17,123 bases of DNA from JBKPDV01 sp046728075 (lineage in GTDB: Bacteria > Acidobacteriota > Thermoanaerobaculia > UBA5066 > Gp7-AA6), in the NCBI GenBank assembly GCA_046728075.1, contig JBKPDV010000018.1, positions 1 to 17,123 of the forward strand, read 5' to 3'. Numbering within the stretch: position 1 is the first letter of the stretch; every line of letters begins with the position of its first letter. This document shows, piece by piece, positions 1 through 8,800 of the stretch. The position numbers and the translations under genes are program-made. The notes under the pieces are model-generated. The model saw nothing but the letters and a program-made list of their open reading frames with translations, did no database searches and was not told the DNA's origin.

Positions 1-758
1 GGAACGAGCACTGCGGTCTTCCACGCCCGCAATCCGGTCCCGAAGAGACGCATCAGCATTCCCTGGACCCACGAGCTCGCCGCGGGAATCATGCCGTAGA
101 CACCCTGTTGCGAAAAAATGCTTCGCCAGGGCCGCCCTGCGGCCGCGGCTCTGGCGGCATCGTAGAAGTCGAACTCGTCGCCCAGAGACGAGAAGTACCA
201 GTCCCGAAGATCGGACGTGCTGAGAAAGAAGAACAATCCCAACAGCACTCCGAGGAAGAGGACCTCCCAGACGGCGAGTCTCGGATTCTCCCGATTCGTG
301 CTCGTCCGGGGACCGTCTCGTCGCTCACTCCAGAACAGGCCGCCGAGAATCAACGCCCACGACATCAGGAAACCGGCTCCATAAGGGCGGCCGTTCGGCT
401 TCCAAAAGAGCCGCCAGAGAAGCCCACCGTACAGCGCGATCCCGAGCGACAGTGCCGCGACGGCAGCCGGAGAGCGGAGGGCGGCTCCGCGGAAGAGAGC
501 AGGCACCGATCCGACGGGAAGTTCCTTCCAGAGACGCCGCGTGGCAACAGCCCAGCAGATCGAGCCCAGAACGAAGAGCCCGATGGCGAGAGCGGCCGGA
601 CCGGGATTGGGCCAGGCAGGCTCCAATGCTTTCAGCCAGGCGGGACGAGGCCCCTCTCCCTCGGGAAGCCAGATCAGGACGCACTGCCCGGCGGCCACCG
701 ACAAAAGGCCAACCAGGAAGAGAACGCCCGCAAGCTTGCCAGAAGTCCGGTCTGTCAT
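1..758 (-). CDS. GT39/ArnT-like membrane glycosyltransferase, N-terminal part (3' end off the window)
   Basis: I translated this frame by hand from the reverse strand. It gives about 252 residues with no stop, starting MTDRTSGKLAGVLFLVGLL and running off the left edge. About five hydrophobic segments (roughly residues 11-28, 56-72, 98-116, 130-144 and 165-181) precede an acidic loop reading SLGDEFDFYDAARAAAAGRP, with D194-E195. An Asp-Glu pair in the first large extracytoplasmic loop is the usual catalytic/metal-binding hallmark of GT39/GT83 (PMT/ArnT-like) GT-C enzymes, which move sugars from polyprenyl-phosphate donors. That role is family knowledge; donor and acceptor are unknown. In the family the pair normally follows the first membrane segment, so about four extra segments lie ahead of it here. 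ATG at 758 was chosen; GTG at 764 is an in-frame alternative. No clear ribosome site is seen. It lies 111 bp after the GT87-like gene, probably in the same operon. Confidence 0.8.
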   Translation of the reverse strand, partial: MTDRTSGKLAGVLFLVGLLSVAAGQCVLIWLPEGEGPRPAWLKALEPAWPNPGPAALAIGLFVLGSICWAVATRRLWKELPVGSVPALFRGAALRSPAAVAALSLGIALYGGLLWRLFWKPNGRPYGAGFLMSWALILGGLFWSERRDGPRTSTNRENPRLAVWEVLFLGVLLGLFFFLSTSDLRDWYFSSLGDEFDFYDAARAAAAGRPWRSIFSQQGVYGMIPAASSWVQGMLMRLFGTGLRAWKTAVLV

Positions 759-869
759 GCACACCGGGGGCGACGGCGGTCTTCTTTGACCACCGAAAAA
801 CCTCGCAACTTTGAGGCAGGCAAATCGCCTTCAGGATCGATCATCGTCTCGCTGCCGGCGGCCGTCCCA

Positions 870-2243
870 TCAAGACAGAGTCACTGCCGCGACATGCCAG
901 GCGCGGCGTGCCATGAGAAAAAGCTGAATGAGCCATGCGCCAAAGCAAAGGGAAACGAACCCTGCATAGATCCGGATGAACCGAGGCGAGAGGCGCCTCG
1001 CGAGTGAAGAAATCTCCGACCGAGTCAGAAAAGCGCCGATCTCCTCCCGCAGGATGCGGAACACCCAATAGCAACTGACCGCCACGAGAGCGACGTTTGC
1101 GAAAGCGTTCCCGAGCGCGACAGTCCGGTTATCCGGCAGCAGCGCCGGGAATCTGCCGTACAGGACTTCGTGCTGATAGATGGAATAAAAGAAGACCATG
1201 GCGGCCGTCGCCGCTGCGGTATAGAGAAGGGAGAGCCGGTCTCTGACGGCCAGAGCAATCGGCAAGACCCAGATCAAATACTGTGCGCTGACATTGGCGT
1301 AGAGCGCAAAAAAGAGTAGCGGCGGACAGAGAAGGGCCCACCCGAGCGATGAGGTTCTAAAGAACGGTAGGGTCAAGAGAAAAAAGACATAGGCCGCCAG
1401 GAAGAGCCGCTGGCTATCCGAGACGGCTTGCTGGTCGAAATAAAAGATCTTCTTGTCGTGGAGGGCGTAGCTCGCAGCTCGAATGACCGCGGCCCAACCG
1501 AAGTCCGTCATTCCCTGGTAGCCCAGAACCTCGCGGAGGAACACCTGACGGGCGTGCAGGAAATACGGGAGGCTGGAGAGAGCGGACGGAAGGAGGGCCA
1601 GGAACGCGAAGACCGGAATCTCTCGCGCTCGTGCGAAAACCAAAAAGATCGGCAGAAGAAGAATCGGGTAAGGACGGACCGCGATCGCAATGCCTAACAA
1701 GAGTGCGGAAAGCGGCAGAAGCAGGTCCCGGTCGTAAGACCGAGACGCCGCTTCAAACACGTAATACGCGGCCAGGATGAGGACCGGAAGAATCTCCATC
1801 ATGTTGCCGTGAAAAGCGGAGCTCAAGATCGCCACCGGGTTGAGCGCCCATGCGAGACTCCAGAAAAGAGCGCTCTTGCGCGTCGCGCCGCTCCGAGAGA
1901 GGACCGCGAAGAGCAGAAGAGTCGTGCCGCAGTCGGCGAGAATGGAAGGCAGCTTCGCGACAAAATCGAAGCGCCAGCCGGTCGCGTCTGCGATTCGGAC
2001 AGCCCAGGCGAGCAGGAACTGAGAGTAGGGGCTGTAATGGAAGAGACGGAGTGCGTAGATGTTGTCTCCTCGCAGCACCGACCGTCCGAGATCGTGATAG
2101 GCCTCGATGTCCCCCGCCTCGGTCTGAAGGGCCCACGCGGGGATCAAGCGCACGACCAGGGTGAGAGAGAGAAGCGCGAGGCTCCAGCCGAGGCGCGTCC
2201 GGTTTGTCCACGGCCGTGAGGGAAGGCTCTCCTCTCCTGTCAT
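870..2243 (-). CDS. GT87/DUF2029-like GT-C membrane glycosyltransferase
   Basis: The 457-residue protein is almost entirely hydrophobic, with about ten or more membrane segments. After the first segment comes an extracytoplasmic loop with EAGDIEAYHDLGRSVLRGDN (D45 the likely catalytic acid), then the HYSPYSQFLLAW stretch. Later come AFHGNMMEILPVLILAAYYV and GIAIAVRPYPILLLPIFLVF. This order resembles polyprenyl-phosphate mannosyltransferases of GT87/DUF2029 and the PIG-M/ALG-type GT-C group. It should transfer a sugar from a lipid-phosphate carrier outside the membrane; the exact sugar cannot be read from sequence. Its ATG overlaps the stop codon of the upstream propeller gene (ATGA), so the two are probably translationally coupled and may act as a pair. 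No strong ribosome site of its own is visible, which fits coupling. A PIG-M-like mannosyltransferase is the main alternative label. Confidence 0.85.
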   Translation of the reverse strand: MTGEESLPSRPWTNRTRLGWSLALLSLTLVVRLIPAWALQTEAGDIEAYHDLGRSVLRGDNIYALRLFHYSPYSQFLLAWAVRIADATGWRFDFVAKLPSILADCGTTLLLFAVLSRSGATRKSALFWSLAWALNPVAILSSAFHGNMMEILPVLILAAYYVFEAASRSYDRDLLLPLSALLLGIAIAVRPYPILLLPIFLVFARAREIPVFAFLALLPSALSSLPYFLHARQVFLREVLGYQGMTDFGWAAVIRAASYALHDKKIFYFDQQAVSDSQRLFLAAYVFFLLTLPFFRTSSLGWALLCPPLLFFALYANVSAQYLIWVLPIALAVRDRLSLLYTAAATAAMVFFYSIYQHEVLYGRFPALLPDNRTVALGNAFANVALVAVSCYWVFRILREEIGAFLTRSEISSLARRLSPRFIRIYAGFVSLCFGAWLIQLFLMARRAWHVAAVTLS

Positions 2244-3172
2244 CGAGGCCCACGAAGGGAGTAGAGCGTGAGATAGCTGTCGTTCATGACCCAGAGCTTG
2301 TTGTCGCCCAACACGGCCAGACCACGCGGCTGAAAAAAGAGTTTCTCGTCTCCCCCGGCGCCAAGGACTCGTCCCTGGATTCTGCCGGAACGGTCGAGGA
2401 TCCAGACGCGCGCGGTCGAGAGTTCGCTCATGTACAACGAGCCGTCCGGCGCGATCGATAGCATTCCAGCCAGGCCCATCAGCCTGCGGCGTTGCCTGAG
2501 TCGTCCTCGGGAGTCGAGCACGGCGAGCTCGCGCGTTCTGCTCAGAGCGACGTAGAGCGTGTCCGGCTGTGCCGCCAGACCGACAACCTCATCAAATGCG
2601 GCGAGGCCCGGCGTTGCTGCGTCGCCCCAGAGAGAATCCGGTTGACCGTCTGGCAGGAATTTGCGAACACCCTTGTCCGGCTGGGCCACATAGATATTCC
2701 CAACAGCATCGATCGCCAGGGCGCGAGCGGCGGGGTCGGTCAGCTGCGCCTTCCGCAGAAACTCCCCCGATCGAGTGAAGAAGTGCACGAGCCCGGTGGA
2801 TGCCTCGAGCAGGGCGATCGTGCCGTCCGGAGTCAAAGCGATCGCCCAACCGCGGAGCAGCGGACCGCGAGGAGGCCCTGCCAGCACGACACCGGACTCC
2901 CGGGTTCCGGCCGGATACGCGAGCACCCGCCCCCCGTGAAGGTCAGCGACAAAGATCGCGCCGTCCGGCGCCACGACGATCCCCTGTCCACTTGCGCGAG
3001 GAGTGATCCTGCCGGACGCGAGCGGAATCATGCGTTCGACGACCGCCTCCACGCGGGGCAGCGCCGCATAGGCGGCGATGAGCTTCCATCCGATGACGGC
3101 CGGCGCGACAACCGCGCCCACCAGGGCTGCGATCAGCAGCAGGAGAAGGCGCCGCCTCAGGCGATGGCGCAC
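2240..3172 (-). CDS. Membrane-anchored six-bladed NHL-repeat propeller protein
   Basis: The 310-residue protein begins with an Arg-rich stretch and one long hydrophobic segment (about residues 8-36), a signal anchor with the rest outside the membrane. Residues about 60-305 contain six NHL-type units. Each has a G-(I/L)-(A/V) strand, a D-G turn and an (I/L)-(Y/W)-V strand, for example GIVVAPDGAIFVADLHGGRV, ALAIDAVGNIYVAQPDKGV and MLSIAPDGSLYMSELSTARV. Six units make a complete six-bladed beta-propeller. NHL propellers bind proteins, RNA or glycans and some are enzymes; no catalytic residues stand out, so binding or scaffolding is inferred. The start is GTG at 3172, because TGA closes the frame seven codons upstream. 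The stop overlaps the next gene's ATG. The same domain is fused to GT-C enzymes elsewhere in this window, so it probably serves the downstream GT87-like enzyme. Confidence 0.85.
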   Translation of the reverse strand: MRHRLRRRLLLLLIAALVGAVVAPAVIGWKLIAAYAALPRVEAVVERMIPLASGRITPRASGQGIVVAPDGAIFVADLHGGRVLAYPAGTRESGVVLAGPPRGPLLRGWAIALTPDGTIALLEASTGLVHFFTRSGEFLRKAQLTDPAARALAIDAVGNIYVAQPDKGVRKFLPDGQPDSLWGDAATPGLAAFDEVVGLAAQPDTLYVALSRTRELAVLDSRGRLRQRRRLMGLAGMLSIAPDGSLYMSELSTARVWILDRSGRIQGRVLGAGGDEKLFFQPRGLAVLGDNKLWVMNDSYLTLYSLRGPR

Positions 3173-3386
3173 TCTAGGAAGGGAGCCGGCTCACGGGAAA
3201 ACGGTGGTTGCCCCGGAGCGCCAACACCGTCACCGAAAGCGCCGGCCGATCAGAGAAACAGGTTTTCACGGGACGTCGCGAGGGTAACATGCGTTGCCCC
3301 GAGCGCGCCAAGCAGACGCACGCGGGCCTTTTCCATTCTCCGCTCTCCGCCGGAGTCGGTGTCAATCAGCTATAATTCTGTTCCAG
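3173..3386. promoter_or_regulatory. Divergent intergenic region between two glycosyltransferase operons
   Basis: This stretch separates the leftward propeller gene from the rightward PA14-glycosyltransferase gene and should carry promoters for both. Towards the right the only good match is TATAAT at 3371-3376. No convincing -35 hexamer is found 16-18 bases upstream (that site reads about CGCCGG). Towards the left I see no strong -10 or -35. The open frame of the rightward gene extends back through this stretch to TTG 3294, but that part would lie upstream of the TATAAT box. Confidence 0.4.
3371..3376 (+). promoter_or_regulatory. Candidate -10 box TATAAT
   Basis: A perfect sigma-70-type -10 hexamer, standing out in GC-rich surroundings, 11-16 bases before a TTG that is in frame with the large rightward gene. 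A transcript from it would start near 3383 and have almost no leader if TTG 3387 is used, or about 110 bases of leader if GTG 3492 is used. There is no good -35 element and no TGn extension. Confidence 0.35.
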
Positions 3387-5717
3387 TTGCGTGCCCTGAA
3401 TTCATCCGGCCTCCGCGAACCGTCGGATGATTTCCCAGGCTCTGTCCCTCCCCCCCACGCACAGGTCGAGACGCCCAGCCACTGGCGAGGGGTGGCCGGC
3501 TGGCTCCTCTTCGTTCTCGGAGTCGGGGCGGTTGCCTGGGCAGAGTGGCGGTGGACTCAAAACCGTTTCCAAGCGGGTCTTGCCTGGATGCTCGGTGGAA
3601 TCGCTCTCGTGGCTCTCGGGTGCGTTTTGCGTCGCCCGCCCACCCTGCCCGCGGCCGCCATCGCCCGCAGCCGGCAGCGCCGGTGGCTCGAGGCAGGGTT
3701 TCTCGTCGCTTTGACCGCCGCCGCAGGTGTGGTTCGCCTGGTTGCGCTCGACCACCTGCCTCCCGGCGGTTTTTTCGACGAGATACAGAACCATCTCGTG
3801 GCCGAAGACATCCTGAAGGGCGATCGGCCGATTTTCATCGCGGAATTTACGCAGATGCCGGCGCTCTTTTTCTACCTCCTCGCGGGGGCCATCGCAGTGG
3901 CGGGAAAGGGGCTGACCACCGTGCGAGGCCTGTCGGCCGTCATCGGAACATTGACCGTCCCCGCTTTTTATCTCCTCACGCGCAGAGCATTTGCCTGGCC
4001 TGTCGCCGCTGCGACCGCCATCCTCCTGGCGGGCTCTCGATGGCACATCACTTTTTCCCGCGTCGGGTTCGTGACGATCATCGGCCCCCTCCTCGAGATC
4101 CTCGCGATCCTCTGCCTTTGGAAAGCCATGGAGACACGAAGGCGGCTCTTTTTCCTGCTCCTCGGCGTCATGGTCGGAATCGGCCTCCAGTGCTATTACT
4201 CTTTCAATCTCTTCCCGGCGGTCCTGGCCATCGCCGTCGCGGCCTTCGCGGGTCGCAACGGCTGGCGCCATTGGGGAGCCGAGATGCTCCCCATTCTGCG
4301 AGGCCTCTGCTGGTCGGTTCTCGTGGCGGTCGTGCTCCTGCTCCCCCTCGCGCGTTTTGCATGGCGAAATCCGAAGGTGTTCTTTCAGCGGTCGAGCGTC
4401 GTGGCGATCTGGAACCCGGCCCATCATCTCCCCTGGCCAGCGATCCTCTGGCAGAACGCCGCCACCAATCTCCTCATGTTCCAATACCGTGGAGACAACA
4501 ATCCCCGCCACAACATCCCGGCAGCGCCGATGGTCAATCCGATCGAAGGGGTCCTGCTCGGTGTGGGACTGGGCGCCGCCCTCGCTCGAGGATGGAAGTG
4601 GCCGCAGGCGACCTGGCTCGGTTGGTTCCTGGTGATGCTTCTCCCGGCGATTCTCACGATCGAGGCGCCGCAGTCACATCGGGCCGTCGGGGCGATCCCT
4701 GCCGTCTACCTCCTGATTGGCCTGGGTCTTCAGGCTCTCTACGCCTTCGCCACGGGATCCGCGGGCCGATTCCGGAAGACGGCCGTTGCAGCAGCGGTGG
4801 TCGTCGTGAGCGTGGCCGCCGCTTCGAAGGATCTCTCCCTCTATTTCGGGGTTCAGGTCCGAAGCTCGGAAGCCTGGCAGGCGTTCGAGGCGGATCATCA
4901 CGCCATTGGCCGATTCTTGAAGCCCTATGGAAACCGCTGCGACATCTGGGTCAACCCGCTCTTCTTTGACTATCCTATCGAACGCTTTTATCTCGGACCG
5001 GACTTTTCCTATGAGCGTTTCCGCCTGTCCGAGCACCTTCCCATCTCGCCGGAGCGTGTCCACAAAGAACGCGAGGGACTGCTCTATGTTCTCGAGCCGT
5101 ACCAGGAGGGTTTGTTTCCGCTGTACCAGGCTCTCTATGAGCATGCCCAAGTGGGCGTCCACCGGGATCCATTCGGGAGACCGATGTTCGTCCACGTCCT
5201 CGTTCCCCGGGGGGATCTCGAAAGTCCACGTGCCGTCGAAGCCGGTCGGTCGGGTTTTCTGGGCGCCTATTACGCGAACGAGAGCTGGGCCGGTCCGCCG
5301 AAAATCGTTCGGCGAGAGCCGGCGGTCTGGTTTCACACGCACTGGCACGAAGACATCCTGCCGCACCCTTTCACGGCGGACTGGACGGCCATTCTCCGAA
5401 TCGACGAACCGGGAACCTATTCTTTCGAGCTCGTGACGTCGGGGCCGACGGTCTTGTCCCTGGATCGGAAAAAAGTGTCCGGCACACAGGCAATCGACAA
5501 TCCCGATCCTCAACGGATCACTCTTCCGCTGACCCGGGGAGAACATCTGCTCGCCGTCAGCTACTGGGAGGAGAGCACTCGCCTGACCATCACTCTCTCC
5601 TGGCAGCCACCCAACGGCAAGACCGAGATCATTCCGATGAGCGTCCTTCGTCCCCTGTCGGCGGAAGAGTATGCGCGGGCGCGGGACAGCCTCCCCCGCC
5701 CCGTTCCGGCAAGCTGA
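3387..5717 (+). CDS. GT39-like membrane glycosyltransferase with C-terminal PA14 domain
   Basis: The protein has about 776 residues if started at TTG 3387. Three hydrophobic segments precede PPGGFFDEIQNHLVAEDIL (catalytic-type D131-E132), followed by many membrane segments to about residue 475. This is a GT39/PMT-like GT-C layout. Residues about 620-760 resemble a PA14 domain: a GAYYANESWAG opening, then a hydrophobic-strand pattern with DEPGTYSFELVTSGPTVLSL and LTRGEHLLAVSYWE. PA14 is a beta-sandwich often involved in carbohydrate binding and would face outwards here; PA14 on a GT-C enzyme is unusual. The start is uncertain: there is no in-frame ATG before 3588, the open frame begins at TTG 3294, and GTG 3492 sits right at the first membrane segment. 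I chose TTG 3387 because it lies just after the TATAAT box. The family call is confident; the substrate is unknown. Confidence 0.85.
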   Translation: MRALNSSGLREPSDDFPGSVPPPHAQVETPSHWRGVAGWLLFVLGVGAVAWAEWRWTQNRFQAGLAWMLGGIALVALGCVLRRPPTLPAAAIARSRQRRWLEAGFLVALTAAAGVVRLVALDHLPPGGFFDEIQNHLVAEDILKGDRPIFIAEFTQMPALFFYLLAGAIAVAGKGLTTVRGLSAVIGTLTVPAFYLLTRRAFAWPVAAATAILLAGSRWHITFSRVGFVTIIGPLLEILAILCLWKAMETRRRLFFLLLGVMVGIGLQCYYSFNLFPAVLAIAVAAFAGRNGWRHWGAEMLPILRGLCWSVLVAVVLLLPLARFAWRNPKVFFQRSSVVAIWNPAHHLPWPAILWQNAATNLLMFQYRGDNNPRHNIPAAPMVNPIEGVLLGVGLGAALARGWKWPQATWLGWFLVMLLPAILTIEAPQSHRAVGAIPAVYLLIGLGLQALYAFATGSAGRFRKTAVAAAVVVVSVAAASKDLSLYFGVQVRSSEAWQAFEADHHAIGRFLKPYGNRCDIWVNPLFFDYPIERFYLGPDFSYERFRLSEHLPISPERVHKEREGLLYVLEPYQEGLFPLYQALYEHAQVGVHRDPFGRPMFVHVLVPRGDLESPRAVEAGRSGFLGAYYANESWAGPPKIVRREPAVWFHTHWHEDILPHPFTADWTAILRIDEPGTYSFELVTSGPTVLSLDRKKVSGTQAIDNPDPQRITLPLTRGEHLLAVSYWEESTRLTITLSWQPPNGKTEIIPMSVLRPLSAEEYARARDSLPRPVPAS

Positions 5718-5761
5718 TCGTTGGCGAGCGCAAGCCCGGTCTCGGCGGAGCTCAGCGATCA
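5715..5761 (+). other. Inverted repeat across the stop codon of the PA14-glycosyltransferase gene
   Basis: TGATCGTTGG (5715-5724, including the TGA stop) can pair with TCAGCGATCA (5752-5761): ten pairs, two of them G-U, around a GC-rich 27-base loop. No run of T follows, so it is not a standard intrinsic terminator. It might stabilise the upstream message or weaken read-through into the next gene, whose start lies 40 bases further on. Confidence 0.3.
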
Positions 5762-5800
5762 CCTGTTGCGCTTCTGCTACCCTCCAAACGAGACACTGAG

Positions 5801-8800
5801 ATGAGTTCAGTCGCGAGCCGGGTCCGCTGGTGGTGGGTCGTTCTGTTCCTTTTTGCGCTGTCCGTTCGGCTGTTTCGAGTCGACTGGGACCAGCACCACT
5901 TCTACCATCCGGACGAACGCGCGGTCGGCTTCGCTGTCGAGCGCCTGTCCTTTTCTCCCCTCCAGCTCAATCCTCACTTCTTCGCCTACGGCTCCTTGCC
6001 CCTGTATGTGATCAAGTGCGCGACCTCCCTGGTCGGAGCCGTTCCCAAGTGGCGCGGCTACGACATGAGCATCTTCGTGGGGCGGGCGATCTCCGCCCTC
6101 TGGGGAGCGGCGACCGTTCTCCTGATCGGGATCCTGGGAGCTCGCCTGTATGGCCGAAGGGTCGGTCTCCTGGCCGGCTTCCTGATGGCCGCCGCCGTCC
6201 TGCACGTCCAGAACTCGCACTTTGCGACGAGCGATGTTCCGCTGACCTTTTTGGTTCTACTCGCCCTCTATTTCCTGGTTCGCGTCGTCGAGTCCGGGAA
6301 CCTCCGCCACTTTCTCGCGGCCGGGCTCGTGACGGGTCTCGCGATCGCGACGAAGTTCAGCGCGCTTCCCATTCTTCTTCCCGTCGGGATCGCGGTTCTC
6401 TATCGCTGGGTCGTCGAGGGGCGGCGACCTCGCGCGCTGCTGCGCGGCGCGGCCGCTTTGCTCCTCGTGCCCGTCGGATTTGCTCTGGGCCAGCCCTACG
6501 CGATCCTCGACTTTCAGGCCTTCCGCAGCGACATTCTCGAGCAGAGCCGGATGGTGCGGCATGCGGGCATCGTTCCCTACACCAACCAGTACATCGGTGT
6601 GCCGAAGTATTGGTACGACCTCAAGGAGATGGTGCTCTGGGGCATGGGGCCACTGCTGGGGCTGGCGGCGGTCTTCGGGACGATTCTCTGTGGTCTGAAA
6701 ACTCTCCGGACGCGCCGCATGGCCGAGGTGGTGCTCCTGTCCTGGGTCCTGCCGTTTTTCGTGATCACCGGCTCGTTCGACGTGAAGTTCCCGCGGTACC
6801 TCCTGCCCATCTACCCGCTGCTCATTCTCTGGGGCGCCTGGGGACTCGTGTCCTGGGCGTCCCGGAGCCGCGCCGGAAAGCTGATTCTCGGCCTCGTCGT
6901 GGCGGTCACCTTGCTGTGGCTCACGGCCTTCACGCGAATCTACACGCGCCCCCACACGGTCGTGACGGCATCCGAGTGGTTCTACCGCCAGGTTCCCGCA
7001 GGAACGAAGGTCGCAAGCCAGCACTGGGACGAAGGATTCCCATTCCCTTTACCCGGAAACCGGAACCCGGATCGTTTTCGAACAGTGGACTTGCCCTACT
7101 ACGAGCCGGACACGCCGGAAAAAATCAGTCAGATCTGCAGGGAGCTCGCTTCCGCGGAGTATGCGGTTTTTCAGACGAAGCGGATCTACGGAGCCGTCAC
7201 GCGGGCTCCGGAAAAATTTCCTCTGACCAACCGGTATTTCTACCGGCTCTTCGCCGGCGACCTCGGGTTCCGGCTCACCGACGACTTCGCTTCCCGCCCG
7301 ACGATCCTGGGAATCCAGATTCCCGACGAGCTCGCGGACGAGTCGTTCTCCGTTTACGACCATCCCAAGGTGCTGGTGTTTCGAAACACGGCTCATCTCT
7401 CCGCGGCAGAAATCGAAGGCCGGGTGCTTCAAGGGACCCCCTCCCTCCCGCTGACTCGGCGCGACCTCCTGCTCGCGAGCGCCGCGCGATTCTCGAAGGC
7501 AGCGGCATCGCGGCGCGAAGAGCCCGCCCGGATGACCGCGACCGTGCCGGTTCGATCCGGCGCTGTCTCGCCGGTTATCGCGAAAACCCGAGCGCCGAGC
7601 GCCGGCGTTCGATCTCCGACTACGGCGACGCCGAAACCGGTTCCCGCGGCCCGGTCCATTCGCGAAAGACCGGTCCATTCCGTTTCCGCCGCGGCGATCT
7701 GGTTGCTCGCGCTCTACCTGATCGCAATCGCGACGTTCCCGCTCGCCTTCGCGCTCTTTCCGCGGCTCGGGGACCGCGGTGCCGGCCTCGCGCGAATCCT
7801 GGGGCTGGCACTCGTCACGTACGTCTACTCGCTCGCCGTGGGCCTGCGCCTGCTTCCCAACTCGGCTCTCGGCGCCTGGGTGGTCTTCGCCGCCCTCGCC
7901 GCCCTGGGCGCGGCCGCGCTTTCGAGAAAGCGGCGGGACATCCGGGAGTTCTGGCGGATCAGCTCGAGGCGAGTCCTGGCCGGAGAGCTCGCGTTTCTGA
8001 TCGGCTACGTCTTTTTCCTGGCGTTCCGCGCCTTCAACCCGGAGATCTATTGGGGCGAGAAGCCCATGGACTTCTCGATCCTGAACATCCTCGTTCGCAC
8101 GCCGGCACTTCCTCCTTCGGATCCCTGGTTCTCCGGCGCGCCTCTGGGCTACTACACGTTCGGCCAGGAAATGCTCGCGTTCCTGACTCTGCTCTGCAGT
8201 CTCTCCACGCGCTACACCTTCAACCTGGCCTTCGGCCTGCTCGGCGGGACCATCGTTCAAGGTGCCTACTCTCTGGGCCGCGAGTGGGGAGGACGGGTGC
8301 GGGCGGGCGTGGCTTCGGCGGGCTTGCTCGCATTCGTCGGGAACCTCGCCGGCCCCAGAGAATGGATCGTCGTTCGCCGCCTCAAGCACATTCCCCTCGA
8401 CTGGGATTACTTCTGGGCGACCTCTCGCGTCATCAAGGACACGATCAACGAGTATCCCTTCTGGAGTCTCATCTTCGCCGATCTGCACGCGCACGTCCTG
8501 GCGATTCCCGTTTTCCTGCTGGTGATCGGGTTGGCTCTGGAGCTCGTGCGCGCGCACGCGGACCCCGACAGCCGGGCCCGGGAACGTCTCGCGGTCGCCG
8601 CGGTCTTCGGCATTGCGGCCGCCGCCCAGGCGCTGACCAACGCGTGGGACGCCCCCTTTCTGCTCGGGGTGTTGTTGCTCGTCGGGCTCGTCGCCGCGCT
8701 CGCGCCGCGCCGGCGCGGTCTGCGATCCTTCGCACGGGCCGCGACGACCCTCGTCGTGGCCGGCGCGGCGGCGTTTCTCCTGGCGCGGCCGCTCTGGGTC

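Noticed and set aside
795..822. Terminator-like CCTC/GAGG stem followed by five T on the minus strand, between the GT87-like gene and the leftmost gene.
   Set aside because: Only four base pairs with an eight-base loop; too weak to call an intrinsic terminator, though the T-run is noted.
108..1007. Plus-strand frame of 299 codons and minus-strand frames at 325-762 and 89-328.
   Set aside because: They conflict with the hydrophobic GT-C frame I translated on the minus strand (1-758), which has membrane segments and the Asp-Glu motif; these others are Arg/Pro-rich with no family features.
3402..5762. Long minus-strand frames (3402-4511 and 4674-5762).
   Set aside because: They are charged, low-complexity shadows opposite the well-supported GT39-PA14 gene.
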